DNA of 27,201 nt, taken from the NCBI GenBank assembly GCA_009801015.1, contig VHZZ01001142.1, positions 87,743-114,943 on the forward strand. Reading direction: 5' to 3'. Positions within the stretch are counted from its first letter, which is position 1. Each line of letters starts with the position of its first letter. Below the pieces are notes generated by a model, which had not been told where the DNA came from, searched no databases, and worked only from the letters and a program-made list of their open reading frames with translations. Made by a program: the position numbers and the translations under genes. Positions 1 to 17,824 of this stretch are shown piece by piece. The DNA is from Silene noctiflora (taxonomy: Eukaryota > Streptophyta > Magnoliopsida > Caryophyllales > Caryophyllaceae).

Positions 1-394
1 TGTTAATTACTGAATTTAAGAATTAAAATTTAGTAATTAAGATTCGACACCTGAATAAGATTAATCAGATGAATAGGAATTGAGTAGAAGAGAGGGTAAT
101 TAAATGGTATATAAAACGTGGGGGGACCCACATGCAACCAAATCTCTAAAACTCATCGACCAATAAAAAGCCTTGAAAAGACTTGGCTTTTATACTATGT
201 AGATAGGTAAGACAATGGTCTATTTATTGTCGAGTAAATTGGTTGTTTTCTTTTGGCAAATTGGTACTAGAATTTAAATGCAAACATAACAAAAAGTACT
301 CCTATATACGAAGCTTCCATCTTATCAAGGAGCGTCTGACAGAGTGATGGCGTTAGGAGGGCTATTAATGACACTCATGATAAACATTTCCGAG
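1..394. other. Intergenic DNA, nothing recognised
   Basis: AT-rich sequence left of the Mutator-like element. I see no coding region, RNA gene or clear repeat boundary here. Confidence 0.6.
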
Positions 395-403
395 TTTTTT
401 ATA
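395..403. repeat. Left 9-bp target-site duplication of the MULE
   Basis: TTTTTTATA directly precedes the GGGTTA terminus, and the same nine bases directly follow the TAACCC terminus at 1485-1493. The sequence is T-rich, so chance contributes somewhat, but it sits exactly at the inverted-repeat boundary. Confidence 0.7.
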
Positions 404-1484
404 GGGTTAATTTATAGAAATAATCCATATTATCGCTCGTATTCTCAAAATAATCCAAACTATATTTTAACCTAAAATAAACCCAACTTTGGATAATCTC
501 TTCTCAGATTACACTAACTTCATTTTAACCTGTTATTTCAGGTTACTGATGACCTGCTAAATCGAAATATCCCCTCTCTCCCTTGAGAATCATAATTGAA
601 GCAAAGCTTTTACTAGTGTTAACAACTGCACTGTTTATCTAAAAACACATAAATTTACAATTTCTCAACTTACCCATAAACACCAACAAATTACAACTCT
701 TACGCAAATCGCCTACTTCATTAAAACTTAATCAAACTAAAGCAGGTACACTGCCACTAGCAATCGACACCCAAAGTCCCAAAATTTTCCAGATTTTCTC
801 GCACAACCATCATATGCTTTATCAATGGTCATGTCACCATCAGATTCATAAGACCATGACAATTCACCATCATTTAACCAATTTACCATCACCAATCACT
901 GCGCTGACATTGACCCACAACCACCAAGCAACCCATCGACAATCAACAACACCTTCGCCTACCATTCGAGTCGTCAGTGGCTCGACCCACCTACATCCAA
1001 ACACTGCCTGTGGTGCGACTATCACCATTTCTCAAGTCAAGCCACTTGATTTNCGTGTTCAAGCACCGAGTGAAACGAAAACAAGGAGATTGTGAAGCAC
1101 CGAATCAACCATGATTTTTCAAAAACCTAGATTCCCGATTTCAATTGGGTGGTACACGTTAATTTGGGATTAGGATGTTTGCGGGGCTGCGTTGTTATGG
1201 TGGCCGTGGGGGCGGATGTAGGAGGTCCGTGAGTTGGAATAACGGTTGTGGTGCTCGTGATATGGTGACGGAGGAGTTAGGACTCATGAGGGTTAAGTGA
1301 ATGAGATTGAGAGAGTAAATAATTAAGAAGGGGTTGGGAACTTTGGATCAGTTGGCTAAAGAAAATGAAGTTAACCTGTAAAACAAGTGCTGGTTACTTA
1401 AAATGGATTATTGTGACTTAAAATAAAGTTCAGATTATTATGAGAAGGCGGCTTATATGTTAGATTATTCATATCAAATAACCC
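404..1484. mobile_element. Non-autonomous Mutator-like (MULE) DNA transposon
   Basis: The element begins GGGTTAATTTATAG and its other end, read on the opposite strand, begins GGGTTATTTGATATG. The two ends remain alignable for about 80 bases (shared blocks include AATAATC, TTCTCA and TATTTTAA), so this is a long, imperfect terminal inverted repeat. A perfect 9-bp duplication, TTTTTTATA, flanks it at 395-403 and 1485-1493; 9 bp is the classic Mutator-superfamily target duplication. The interior of about 900 bp has no transposase. It is richer in GC than its surroundings between about 1170 and 1280 and contains one n at 1052. A 93-codon open frame at 814-1095 is His/Thr-rich and unlike any family I know, so I do not call it a gene. 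The element ends about 240 bp before the start codon of the glycosyltransferase and may supply part of its upstream region. A captured host-gene fragment inside (Pack-MULE) is possible but not shown. Confidence 0.75.
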
Positions 1485-1562
1485 TTTTTTATAAGTATTG
1501 TTTAACTTTTTTTGGTTCTTTACACTATTACTCGTACGTCCTTACTGAAATTTTTCAATCCC

Positions 1563-1568
1563 TATAAA
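1563..1568 (+). promoter_or_regulatory. Candidate TATA box of the glycosyltransferase gene
   Basis: TATAAA lies 169 bp upstream of the start codon, between the MULE and the coding region. It would place transcription start near 1595 and give a leader of about 140 nt containing short upstream ATGs near 1624-1628. No transcript data support it, and other AT-rich boxes occur nearby. Confidence 0.35.
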
Positions 1569-1736
1569 CTCAATTCCCAACTCCGCGACTGACTCGAGAA
1601 TAGCTCGACACAAGTCGTGGAATGAATGATAAATAAATATCTTATGTACTCCAACTCATACTCACACACATTACCTCTCCCGAAATATCCTATTCCTGAT
1701 TATTATTCCTAGCAAATTTAAAATCAAAACACAAAA

Positions 1737-3991
1737 ATGAACCAAAATCAAATAATAAACAAGAAACCACATGCAATAATAATCCCATACCCACTCCAAG
1801 GCCATGTAATACCATCCGTACACTTAGCGACAAAACTTGCATCCGTCGGGTTCACAATAACCTTCATAAACACCAACTTCATCCACCATGAAATCACCAA
1901 AGCCAACCCTACCAACCAAACCGACATCTTCGCCGAGGCTCGTGACTCAGGTCTCGACATCCGTTACGCCACGGTCAGCGACGGGTTCCCTGTCGGGTTC
2001 GACCGGTCCCTTAACCATGACCAATTTATGGAAGGTGTGTTACATGTTTTATCTGCCCATGTTGATGAACTTGTGGGCAATTTGGTCAATTCAAGTGAGC
2101 CTAAAGTTTCTATAATGATTTCTGATACGTTTTTTGTATGGAATTCAATGATTGCTAAGAAGTATAAGCTTATTAATGTTTCGTTTTGGACTGAACCGGC
2201 TTTAGTCTTGAATATTTACTATCATTTGGACCTCTTAAGAAGCCATGGTCATTTCGGTTCTAAAGGTAAATAATTTCTTATGCTTTGTTACTCTATTTGT
2301 GTTTTTTACCATGGGTAATTCTTATGCATCAGTTCATAAAATTTGAGGGATTATACTCGTAAATCAGAAGTATTTCATAATTTTTTTTAATAAATTTTAT
2401 ACTTACATAATTTTTTTTTAATATTTATTAAAAGAATATTAAGGCTTTGTTGTTGTTTTTTTATTAAAAGAATCTCAATAAAACTTTTTTTTCCATTTCT
2501 TCTTATTTTCTTTCTTGTGTAATTATATGAAATGAATATTAATGGACTAGTATCCAAAACTACTCTTGCAAAATTAATTATTTAATATGCATAACTTTTA
2601 TTTGACTCTTTGATAAGACACTTCAACTTACCCGCTTAATTATTTGACCAAATAGTTTATTTGATAAAAATTCCAGTTAACTAATTTTTTTTCAAGGATG
2701 TGGTAGCAACATATTTTGTTTGAATAAGCGGACTAAAATAAAATGTTATCTACGATAGCATGTGACAAATAAATAAGCTAACTTATTTTATCAATATCAG
2801 CTATCCATCTATCATATCTCAGCTAGTTTTCCAACATTTTTAATATAATTAATCAATCAAGTATATTATTAGCTCCTAATTTTTAGCTAGTTCATCTATT
2901 ATTAGCTAGTTTTTCAACTTTCCGCTACATTTTAAGGTTTAAGTAAATTTACTTAAAAGACATGTGTATACTTAAATTTTGTACTTTATTTGTAAATTGT
3001 CGTCTTCTTTAGAACGTAAGCTTAGCACCATATTATTATTAATTAATTAAGATATTAAGATGCAAACATGTATGATTTCTTATCCTCATGAACAGAGAAC
3101 CGCAAAGACACAATAGATTACATACCAGGAGTCAAAACAATACAACCCAAAGACCTAATGTCATACTTACAACCAACAATCCAAGACACATCAACCGTCG
3201 TCCATCGAATCATCTTCAAAGCATTTGCAGACATAAAACATGCAGATTACATACTTATCAACACTGTTCAAGAGCTAGAGAAGAACACAATATCAACATT
3301 GAACAAAAATCAACCAATTTTTGCAATTGGACCACTTTTTCCAATAGGTCCCATTGACAATAAAGTGGCCACTAGCATGTGGGTAGAAAGTGATTGTACT
3401 AAATGGTTAGATGATAAACAAATTGGTTGTGTTTTGTATATTTCATTTGGTAGTTATGCTCACACTACTAAACACATTTTACATGCCATTGCACATGGGT
3501 TATTGGCAAGTGAGGTACATTTTATTTGGGTTATTCGACCCGATATTGTGAGTTCATCTGATTTAGATCCGTTACCTGATGGGTTTAAGGAGAAGATTGT
3601 TGGGAGAGGGTTAGTTGTGACTTGGTGTGATCAGGTTAAGGTTCTGTCGCATCAGGCTGTAGGAGGGTTTTTGACTCACTGTGGGTGGAACTCGATTTTA
3701 GAGAGTATTTGGTGGTCTATTCCGTTGTTGTGTTTTCCACTTCTTACCGATCAATTTACTAATCGGAAATTAGTGGTTGATGATTTGAGGATTGGGATTA
3801 ATTTATGTGATGATGAAGTCGTTAGTGAAGCGGAGGTGGAGAAGAATATTCTCCGGTTGATGAAAGGAAATACGGCTGAAGAACTTAGAGGAGAAATTAG
3901 AAGGGTGAAAAATATTCTTGCAAGTGCTTGGGAGAAAGATGGCTCGTCGCAGAGAAACTTTGATGAGTTTGTTAGGATCGTCCAATTATAA
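1737..3991 (+). CDS. UDP-glycosyltransferase, UGT86A-like (2 exons)
   Basis: Family 1 glycosyltransferase, expected to move a sugar from a UDP-sugar to a small-molecule acceptor in the cytosol. Exons are 1737-2265 and 3096-3991. The intron (2266-3095, GT-AG, phase 1) splits Glu177, and the spliced protein has 474 residues, normal for the family. The N-terminal half has the catalytic His23 in PYPLQGHVIP and a likely partner Asp130 in SDTFFVW. The C-terminal half has an exactly 44-residue PSPG donor-binding box (353-396) from WCDQVKVLSHQ through THCGWNS to LLTDQ. The terminal Gln and internal Trp favour UDP-glucose as donor. The LCFPLLTDQFTNRKLVVDD stretch is typical of the UGT86A group, whose acceptors are poorly known. 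Odd point: PSPG position 32, normally Gly, is Ser384 (WWSIP). The start is the first in-frame ATG, 11 residues before the usual PHAIIIPYP start of the fold. No frame break is seen, so the gene looks intact. Confidence 0.93.
2266..3095 (+). other. Intron of the glycosyltransferase gene
   Basis: Donor AAAG|GTAAAT and acceptor AACAG|AGAAC are the only pair that joins the two halves in frame, giving GSK-E-NRKDTIDYIPG. The intron is 830 bp and AT-rich, and I recognise no element in it. Confidence 0.85.
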
Positions 3992-5836
3992 TGTACTCTG
4001 TATTGTTATGTAATTTTGGGTTATTTTAATAAGCTTTCGACAAAACTGATAATGATAATATAATTGTTTTTTTCCGGCATTCTTAAGCCTATCGTCTGAA
4101 ATGGAATGATGAATTAAAATCGCATGTCAATCATGAAGAATTATTCCGTTTGTTTCGGTCATTTGTTTACCTTTGATTTTGGCATAATTATTAAGGAGAT
4201 GGGAGGGGGCTGGTTAATGTTATTGAATGACAAGAGGATTATTACGAATATGGATAATCAAATCATACATAAAAAATACTCATAATATAAAAAAATCAAC
4301 AAATAAATAAGACACCCCAAACTAGAAAAGATTAACAAATACCGGGTGATCACAAAAGTTGGAGCACTGTAAACACAAATTGGCTAACTATTTGTCAGAC
4401 CGGGGGTACTACAATGGCCCAAATTTTGGGCCCAAAACTAATAGGTCAGGCCCGATTAAGAATAAGCCCAAACTTTCTCCACTTCTCTCGCTCAATAAAG
4501 CCTATTCCTTTTTACAATTTTACAAGATCCCACTGCATGATTCTCCTTAGCTACTTCTTACCCCAAACGTTGTATTTTTGTTATTTGGCTAACTAATGTT
4601 GATTATGAATGCTATGGACCATTGATGGAAGTATATTACATATTGTATTACTTTGTTATTGTGACACTTATATGCAAAATTTCGGGTCAATGGGCTCGAT
4701 ATAGTTTATATATGAGTTTCGGTTAACAGTGTCATGCAACTAGAGCTTGCTGGACAATTCGCTCTCAATTCACTTGTACCCGATCCAATGATATTCCTAC
4801 TTGGGTGCATGCTTTCCGGTTATGCCAAATTCAGCTTAAAAGAAAATAAGGAGTCGACTGATGATATATCAAGTTAGCACTGTGGTAGAGATTATTAGTC
4901 ACCACGTCGTCCATAGCTAACCAACCATTATCATTATAATTCTATATACTCCGTATTTGAAGGCCAAATCACCTTAGGAGTTTTTAAACCTTACCTCCTT
5001 TTCCTAATCTATGATGTCACATCGCCATTTTTCCTACTCAACTTTCACCTATCTCGTATTTCATCGATGCTTTATAAGTTTGAATTGTAACTTCATTAAC
5101 TCTCAAATCTTCATTTTTAGCTACATTACTGCTACTACTTCTTCTTCAAACAAAATTTTAAGGTAAATTATCCAAAAAATCATGATATATTTTTAGAGTT
5201 TGGTATTTTTGAAGCATTCAACTAGAACAAATCAAACATTATTGCTCAAAACAATGATGATATATTATTACAAACTTAAGTTGGTGAAGATGCGAAGTGG
5301 ATAGATAATTCACATGTATGAGAAAGTTGCCTCAATTTGTCAGCCCTATTTAAAATTATATTTACTTTCGATAATTTTTAGTGGCTTATGATACAAACTT
5401 GTGTTACTCTTTATAATTTTTATCGAACCCCATACTTAAATTATTTTTGAATTTGATTTATGTTACTTTTAATTATGCTCATCAAAATCGGCTTTGCCAT
5501 TGATGCCGAGAAATAGTCATACAACGGGAAATAAGCGAGAAAACTAATCCGAGTAGTAAAGGAGAAGAATGATGGACGCCCGATGAAAAGAGGAACTGAG
5601 GTCGATATATAATTTATGATCTTTTATTTTATACAAAAGGACTTCTTCACATTAGAATTTGTATTTTTTTTTTCCATAAGAATGTTCTAGAATAATAAAG
5701 TCTTACTAAAAACAACTCAAAAATCAAATTCTAATCTTAACAAAACTCAATAAACAAACAAATTAATAAACTTTACACTTTCCTAATTTATTTCTTTCTA
5801 CACAAGAAAGGAAGCAAACCCAACCACACCAACTTC
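3992..5836. other. Intergenic spacer between the UGT and CDC48 genes
   Basis: AT-rich DNA covering the UGT 3' end (AATAAG near 4027 could serve as a weak poly(A) element) and the upstream region of CDC48. Apart from the GGCCCA motif block near 4415-4460 I see no gene. Open frames at 4359-4596 are short and lack family features. Confidence 0.6.
4415..4460. promoter_or_regulatory. Cluster of GGCCCA / TGGGCC (site II, TCP-type) motifs
   Basis: TGGCCCA at 4415, TGGGCCCA at 4427, and further AGGCCCG and AAGCCCA boxes lie within about 50 bp, followed by a CT-rich stretch. Such site II elements bind TCP factors in promoters of plant housekeeping genes. No gene follows directly, and CDC48 starts 1.5 kb downstream, so this may be a relic or a distal element. 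Confidence 0.3.
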
Positions 5837-5844
5837 TATAAATA
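5837..5844 (+). promoter_or_regulatory. TATA box of the CDC48 gene
   Basis: TATAAATA, 130 bp before the start codon, is followed by a CT-rich leader (many CTTCTT/TCTCT runs) with no upstream ATG from the expected transcription start near 5870 down to 5967. This is a typical strong plant core promoter with a pyrimidine-rich leader. Confidence 0.6.
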
Positions 5845-5966
5845 TCTCACAACCCTCTTCTTCTAACCTCCAATCTCACAAATTCAACACATCAATTCAC
5901 ATCTACTTTCTCTCTTTCCAAACTTCTTTCAATTAATTCCTTGGATTTCTTACTCATCAAGCAACA

Positions 5967-13006
<7,040 letters not shown>

Positions 13007-13298
13007 GCTCCTTCAGCTATGTTTCCCATTTTGCATTGTACTATAAATTATGAAAGGTCTTTCAGGCAGATTTAGACTTGTTCAATCCTTTGATACAGTT
13101 TAAAGTGTTTTATTTTATGTTATTGTTGAATTTATACAGTCTTTCAGGGCAAATACCACTTGAAACTAGCTTTTTTCTTCCATTATTTCCACATGCTTCC
13201 TTTCAAGTTACTTATACCAATCACTCTATATTTCTTAATTACCCGAGCGTAATGATGACGATCTACCATATTAAAGATTAGATTATGTGGAGGAAGTT
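13007..13298 (+). other. CDC48 3' untranslated and downstream region
   Basis: T-rich sequence after the TAA stop. CTATAAATTATG near 13040 could act as a weak poly(A) signal; no canonical AATAAA is seen nearby. Confidence 0.5.
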
Positions 13299-13299
13299 A

Positions 13300-13509
13300 G
13301 GGGTGAACAAAAAGTGGCTCGGACCGGCACACAGGACCGATCCGGTTCAGTCCAGGTCAGATACATACTGTTCCGATCCGGTCTGGTCTAGATACATACC
13401 GGTCTGGTCTCTGGGTCCCAAAAATATGGTGACGGGTCTCCGGTCCAGTCCCCGGTCTTGGAGTACATGGTTATCCGGTCCGGTCCCGTTTCGGACCAGT
13501 GAACACCCC
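13300..13509. mobile_element. Small GGTCC-rich hAT-like non-autonomous element
   Basis: Ends are GGGGTGAACA at 13300-13309 and TGAACACCCC at 13500-13509, inverted repeats with 8 of 10 matches. Between them GGTCCGG, GGTCTGG and GGACC units recur many times, a subterminal-repeat pattern seen in plant hAT elements. No clean 8-bp target duplication is left (GGAAGTT versus GGTAGTA is only suggestive). No coding capacity. Confidence 0.5.
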
Positions 13510-13511
13510 AG

Positions 13512-14285
13512 GTAGTAGAGAAAAGAGTATCTCAGTCCAACCTTCACTTTAGATGTGTATATATCGATATGATATATTTCAATCTTGATCTAAAACGTTA
13601 AATAGTACTCCACAGTAGCTATTTTCGACGCTTTATCAAGCCCCTGCTTCGATGCTTGCTGTCTCTTTTAGATGAGAACGGTCTAAAGACTGGAGCATGA
13701 TGGATTCTGGTCCCCAGAAAAGGGGTTTGTACGAAGAAATCACGTACAAAGCCAACATAAACACGAGTATGTGAGTTAGTAGTTTAGTACAGTTTGGATG
13801 GAATTATAGTGACCCAGCATTACTCCAGCTAATTGTACACACTGTCAGGAAACCACATGCTCTTTAAGTGTTCATCAGGTGTTCTCTCTTTTTTTTTTTA
13901 CCAGAAGAAAAGTTCAGTATTTGCCTTGTGTTTGGACTTAAAAGTGTGATTGTTAACATTTTTATTCGACTTTACCCTTGTATATCAATGATGAGGATCG
14001 GAGTTTTGCTTGTAACTGATACTGACTCCATCACTAGCTCGGATATCATAAACTACCTGATAAACCATTAGTCTTGGAGCATTACTGTATCATTACTAAC
14101 ACGAAGTTGTCCGGTTAAAATCTGCAAGGGTTAGGAGTAGACACTAACTTGCGAAAGTTTGTACTAATTTCCAGATGGATTTGATGGATGGGTAAGTATG
14201 TGAAATTGAACACATAGTGTAGGTGATTGTAATGACAGGTAAATGACCTTAAAAACGGTACAATTTCGAAACAGCTCGTGGGATA
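13512..14285. other. Spacer without recognised features
   Basis: AT-rich DNA. The open frame at 13868-14071 has no recognisable family motif. The left limit of the retrotransposon remnant that follows could lie within the last part of this stretch. Confidence 0.5.
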
Positions 14286-14525
14286 TTGTCTCAATCAAGT
14301 AGTCAAGTTATTCATGTGGTAGGACATACGATGTTCAAATGCGCATTGCAGGAAAGGAGCCAGGAGGATGCACTCAAACTTCATTTGAATCATACTTTAG
14401 TAGCTACTCATGTTATTCAATGTGGTAGGACATTAGAAAAAGTTGGTGCATGTTTGATTCTAAAAGTGTTGTTGGAAAACCTAGTTGGAGGACATTTGTG
14501 GCATTTGTGGTTGGTGTTCGGTAGT

Positions 14526-14630
14526 GTTATGGAGTTTGTGTCGAGAGGCTATGTTATAATTGATACGAAATCGTGAGCGTTATGGAGTTAGTGTCGAGAG
14601 GCTATGTTATAATTGATACGATATCGTGAG
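14526..14630 (+). repeat. 53-bp tandem duplication in the internal tail
   Basis: The 52-base segment 14526-14577 (GTTATGGAGTTTGTGTCGAG...) is repeated at 14579-14630 with two substitutions. It lies upstream of the polypurine tract. Confidence 0.9.
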
Positions 14631-14777
14631 TCGCGTTGTGGAGGTAGTCATGGTAAGCATGGTTGATGGAGTTANTGTCGAAAACGNGGGAAGTGAGTTG
14701 AGTGGTGTTNGACGGTGGAGTGTTATGGATACAGGTTTTATAGGTTGGGTTTGAACTTCGGGGACGAAGTTCATTTT

Positions 14778-14789
14778 AAGGAGGGAAGA
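14778..14789 (+). promoter_or_regulatory. Polypurine tract, plus-strand primer of the retrotransposon
   Basis: AAGGAGGGAAGA ends one base before the TGTAA terminus of the LTR, the position where plus-strand DNA synthesis is primed. Confidence 0.65.
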
Positions 14790-14820
14790 CTGTAATACCT
14801 TAGATATTCTGATATTTGGA

Positions 14821-14968
14821 TACTCTATCAAGTAGAGGGTACTCTATCGAGTTAGTTATGATCAGCTTTTGATAGGGTCTTGTTTGTTAGTTACTCCACC
14901 GAGTCGGGTCATCTCGATCGAGTAGGTGTTACTCGATCGAGTATGTTAGTTACTCGATCGATCGAGTA
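14821..14968. repeat. Array of TACTCGATCGAGTA palindromes in LTR 1
   Basis: Good copies at 14912-14924 and 14930-14943, an expanded one with a doubled GATC core at 14951-14968, and decayed ones at 14821-14834, 14840-14853 and 14892-14905. All lie in the first 180 bp of the LTR, the expected U3 region. Confidence 0.85.
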
Positions 14969-15504
14969 ACTGTGATGTTGCGGGCTTTTATTTCCGGCTT
15001 GATTTTAAAGTAAAAGGGTTTTTGTTATATGGACGCATCATTTGTTTTCATTTTCATTTCACTTTCATAAAACCTTTCACATCTCAAAACAACTTGCTTT
15101 TTCTCTTCTCTTTTCTATCAAATCAAGTGGCAAATGTGCATAACTTTTGAGGTTTTTCATACCGTTGTAATCGTCGTATCGTGGGTAAGATCCTCGTGTC
15201 ATTTTTATGTTAATTCGTTAATATTGTTTAAACCCTAATTAGGTAGATTGGGGCTTTTTGTGAGTAAATTGTCGTTTATATCATGATTAGATGTTTGTTG
15301 TAGGAGGTGACTTCGTAGAGGAGAGGTTCTGACTTCTTGAGCTAGCTCGGTGATTTTCGTCTCAGGTAGGGTTTCCTTACTCGGTTACTGTGTAATTGGT
15401 TGTGACGATGTGATGATATGAGTATATTTATGTTTATGATGGTATTGTTTGATGATGGCATGTTTATAAATTTATGGATGAATGTTATAATTGTATATGG
15501 TTCG

Positions 15505-15600
15505 CGAGGTGCGCCCTCGGCTGAGTGGAGTCATTTGCGGGAATGACTTCACGCCCTTGTTCGGCCCTTGTGGTTCCCGTCACAAGGGGGATGTGCACAT
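15505..15600 (+). other. Three consecutive hairpins plus palindrome in LTR 1
   Basis: Hairpin a: CGAGG/CCTCG (15505-15519). Hairpin b: 11-bp stem GTGGAGTCATT/AATGACTTCAC with loop TGCGGG (15525-15552). Hairpin c: CCCTTGTG/CACAAGGG (15565-15588). They are followed by the palindrome ATGTGCACAT (15591-15600). LTR 2 has the same arrangement with compensatory changes. Confidence 0.7.
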
Positions 15601-16198
15601 TAAGGTTCAATGGGTTTTGCGCTCTACGGTTTTGACCGGGGCTTAGGTGGTAAGGCTGCGGTCCCCACTGGCGGAGTGGATTATCTGTTGCGACGGGTAA
15701 TCAGGCAGGACTACACTGGTGTAGTCAAGTGTTTAGAGAAATTGTGGAGTTGGAAGAATGTGACGATGTATTGTATTGTATTGTTGTATCTTGTTATGCA
15801 GTAACTGACCCCGTTTATGTGTGTTGAAAACTGTGGTGATTCATTGGGGAATGGTGAGCAGTTCATTAGCAGGTATGCATTGGATAGCTCGCGGGTTGCT
15901 TGGGATGGAGTTACCACTGAGTCTTATAGCTAGTCTTCCGCTATGTCTTATGGTAGTTTTAGTTTCAGTACTTTCAGTATTTTGGTTTTGAGACGGTTGT
16001 ACCTCACTCTGAGGATTTTTGGATTTGGATATGTATCACTTTAAACTTTAATCTTTAAATGTTGTTTTTTAATGGTCTCTTATGATATATTATGCCCCGG
16101 GTAACCGAGATGGTAGCATCTCTATATGCTAAGGTGGTCTTGGTAAGGCACCTTGGTGTATGGGGGCGTTACAGAAGCTCCGACTGTAATTACAATAA

Positions 16199-16617
16199 TG
16201 GTTCGGTTTAAACCAAGCCGAATATATGAATGGACTGGATCGAACTAGACCAAGTCAAATGGACCAAATTTAGTTTTCTTATGCTAATGTATTTAATAAA
16301 CAGTAACTTACGTGAAATTATAAATTTAAAAATCATAACAAAGATAATTCGTTTAAACTATAAATATCAACTAATTAGTCAAAATTTGAACTTTCTAGAA
16401 AAATATACATTTCATATTAAGTACACAATATATTTTGGAAAGTTGTTTGGTCTGAGGTTCATTCGATTTGGTCCAGACTGGACAAAAAACCGAATTAACC
16501 TAAATTGCTGGACCGTGAATTGGACCAAATAAATTATGATCCGGTCTGATCCAGACCAAATTATGCTGTCTAGTCTGGTCTCTGATTTATAACATTGAGT
16601 GAACACCGAACAACCCT
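16199..16617. mobile_element. Degenerate GGTCC-rich hAT-like element
   Basis: Begins GGTTCGGTTTAAACC and ends GTGAACACCGAACAACCCT, whose complement starts AGGGTTGTTCGG. Both ends carry repeated GGTCC/GGACC/GGTCTG units while the middle is AT-rich. The arrangement resembles the element at 13300-13509. Termini are imperfect and no target duplication is seen. It starts 26 bp after the LTR end. Confidence 0.35.
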
Positions 16618-17809
16618 ACCATCGACCAAATTTGGCCTAATATAAATTTTGTGGCTCATGTACAACCGGTTATTATTGATTTCTAGACGGATTTGTGGGT
16701 TATGACGGTGTAAATTTCGGAAAATACATTATTCATATATTTCTTATTTTGTGAGCACAATGGGGTGTGTAGACGACCCCTAAACAACTCCTAGGTTCCC
16801 TCAGGATGCATGAACATAATTGAAGGACCTACTTCCATGTGTACCAGCAAGTTATATGCTTGCAAATTTGTTTTTTGTTGAGAGTTATTAACATAATGGC
16901 CTGTTATGCAGTATTATATGCCAACAAAATTCAAAGCATAGTTTCATTGGTCGTAGGTTATTTAGCTAGTATGAGCAACAATGCAAGACTACGGCTATTA
17001 TACAATAATCATGGCAATGATTGCATAATCAATTAGGAATACTTACTATTTAGTGTAAAAGAGATAAAATATAAATGTAATATAAATTTGTTATTGTTTT
17101 ATGTATAGGATTATTCTTCCTAAGCGAGAAAACTATTAAGAGTTTTATTCTCTTAGTAGTAAGTTAGGGAGAAGTAATAAGGGAGATTAATCTGCTTCAA
17201 TAATATTTAACTGGTTTTGAAAAAATCATGGAGTACCAAGTGATTTACTATATGGATCTCAAAATACATCTTCTCGATCAATGTCTGCATTGGTCACTAG
17301 CTTATTCCAGATATAAATGAGTATATGTCTCTGATTGTAGCATATTGAAACGACTCTTCTTAATCCGCTCTAATACGAAAAAGGTATTAAACTTAACTTG
17401 ATTTAAAATGACCATTCTAACAGCTCGTCTTGCTAGTTTGTGACCTCTTATAATTCTCTCTCACTTGTCTTCCCACTTCACCCCTTAATCTCACATTACA
17501 AGCTTATGACGAATTTGGTCCGTAATGAGAATTCGTGGCATTCTAAACCTTTTCACTGTGAACCCACTATCTAGCTGCATCAGACATTGCAAAATGTCAT
17601 TTCCGACATTCATTTTAGCATCATTGAGTCATTTTGAAGGGACACATTGCACGTTGTCATTCAACAATTTATTTTGTTCTATGCTTATGTCTCAGAATGA
17701 GTAAGCCTAGAATAACGGAATTTACGCAAACCATTATGATGAATATGAGAATTTATCAAATTGAATCTTTTGACCTTAAACATTTAAATCCATCACACTC
17801 ACACCGTAT
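16618..17809. other. AT-rich spacer, nothing recognised
   Basis: No open frame with family features. A small imperfect hairpin (ACTATTAAGAG / CTCTTAGTAGT near 17130-17160) is the only structure noticed. Confidence 0.5.
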
Positions 17810-17824
17810 AAATTATTTTTAGTA

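Larger units (their letters stand above)
14286..16173 (+). mobile_element. 3' end of a Ty3/gypsy-type LTR retrotransposon (internal tail plus 3' LTR)
   Basis: A polypurine tract at 14778-14789 (AAGGAGGGAAGA), preceded by TTCGGGGACGAAGTTC as in many plant gypsy elements, abuts an LTR that begins TGTAATACC (14791) and ends GTTACA (16173). The roughly 500 bp upstream would be the end of the internal region. They contain no recognisable integrase or chromodomain, hold three n bases and a tandem duplication, and their left limit is arbitrary. The rest of the element is missing from the window, so it is truncated. Superfamily assignment rests on the tract context only. Confidence 0.65.
14791..16173 (+). 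repeat. LTR (3' LTR of element 1), 1383 bp
   Basis: Starts TGTAA and ends TTACA, the inverted LTR termini. It shares a long series of blocks in the same order with the LTR at 25622-26953: the TACTCGATCGAGTA palindromes, AGGTAGGGTTTCC, CCTCGGCTGAGTGGAGTCA, GATGTGCACATTA, CAGTAACTGACCCCGTTT, and GAGATGGTAGCATCTC near the end. The two are therefore one family, but clearly diverged. Confidence 0.8.

Noticed and set aside
814-1095. 93-codon open frame inside the MULE
   Set aside because: Low-complexity His/Thr/Pro-rich composition, contains an n, no family motif; probably chance.
14286-14576. 96-codon open frame before the 3' LTR
   Set aside because: No integrase, chromodomain or gag similarity recognised; followed by a tandem duplication. 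Kept only as retrotransposon tail.
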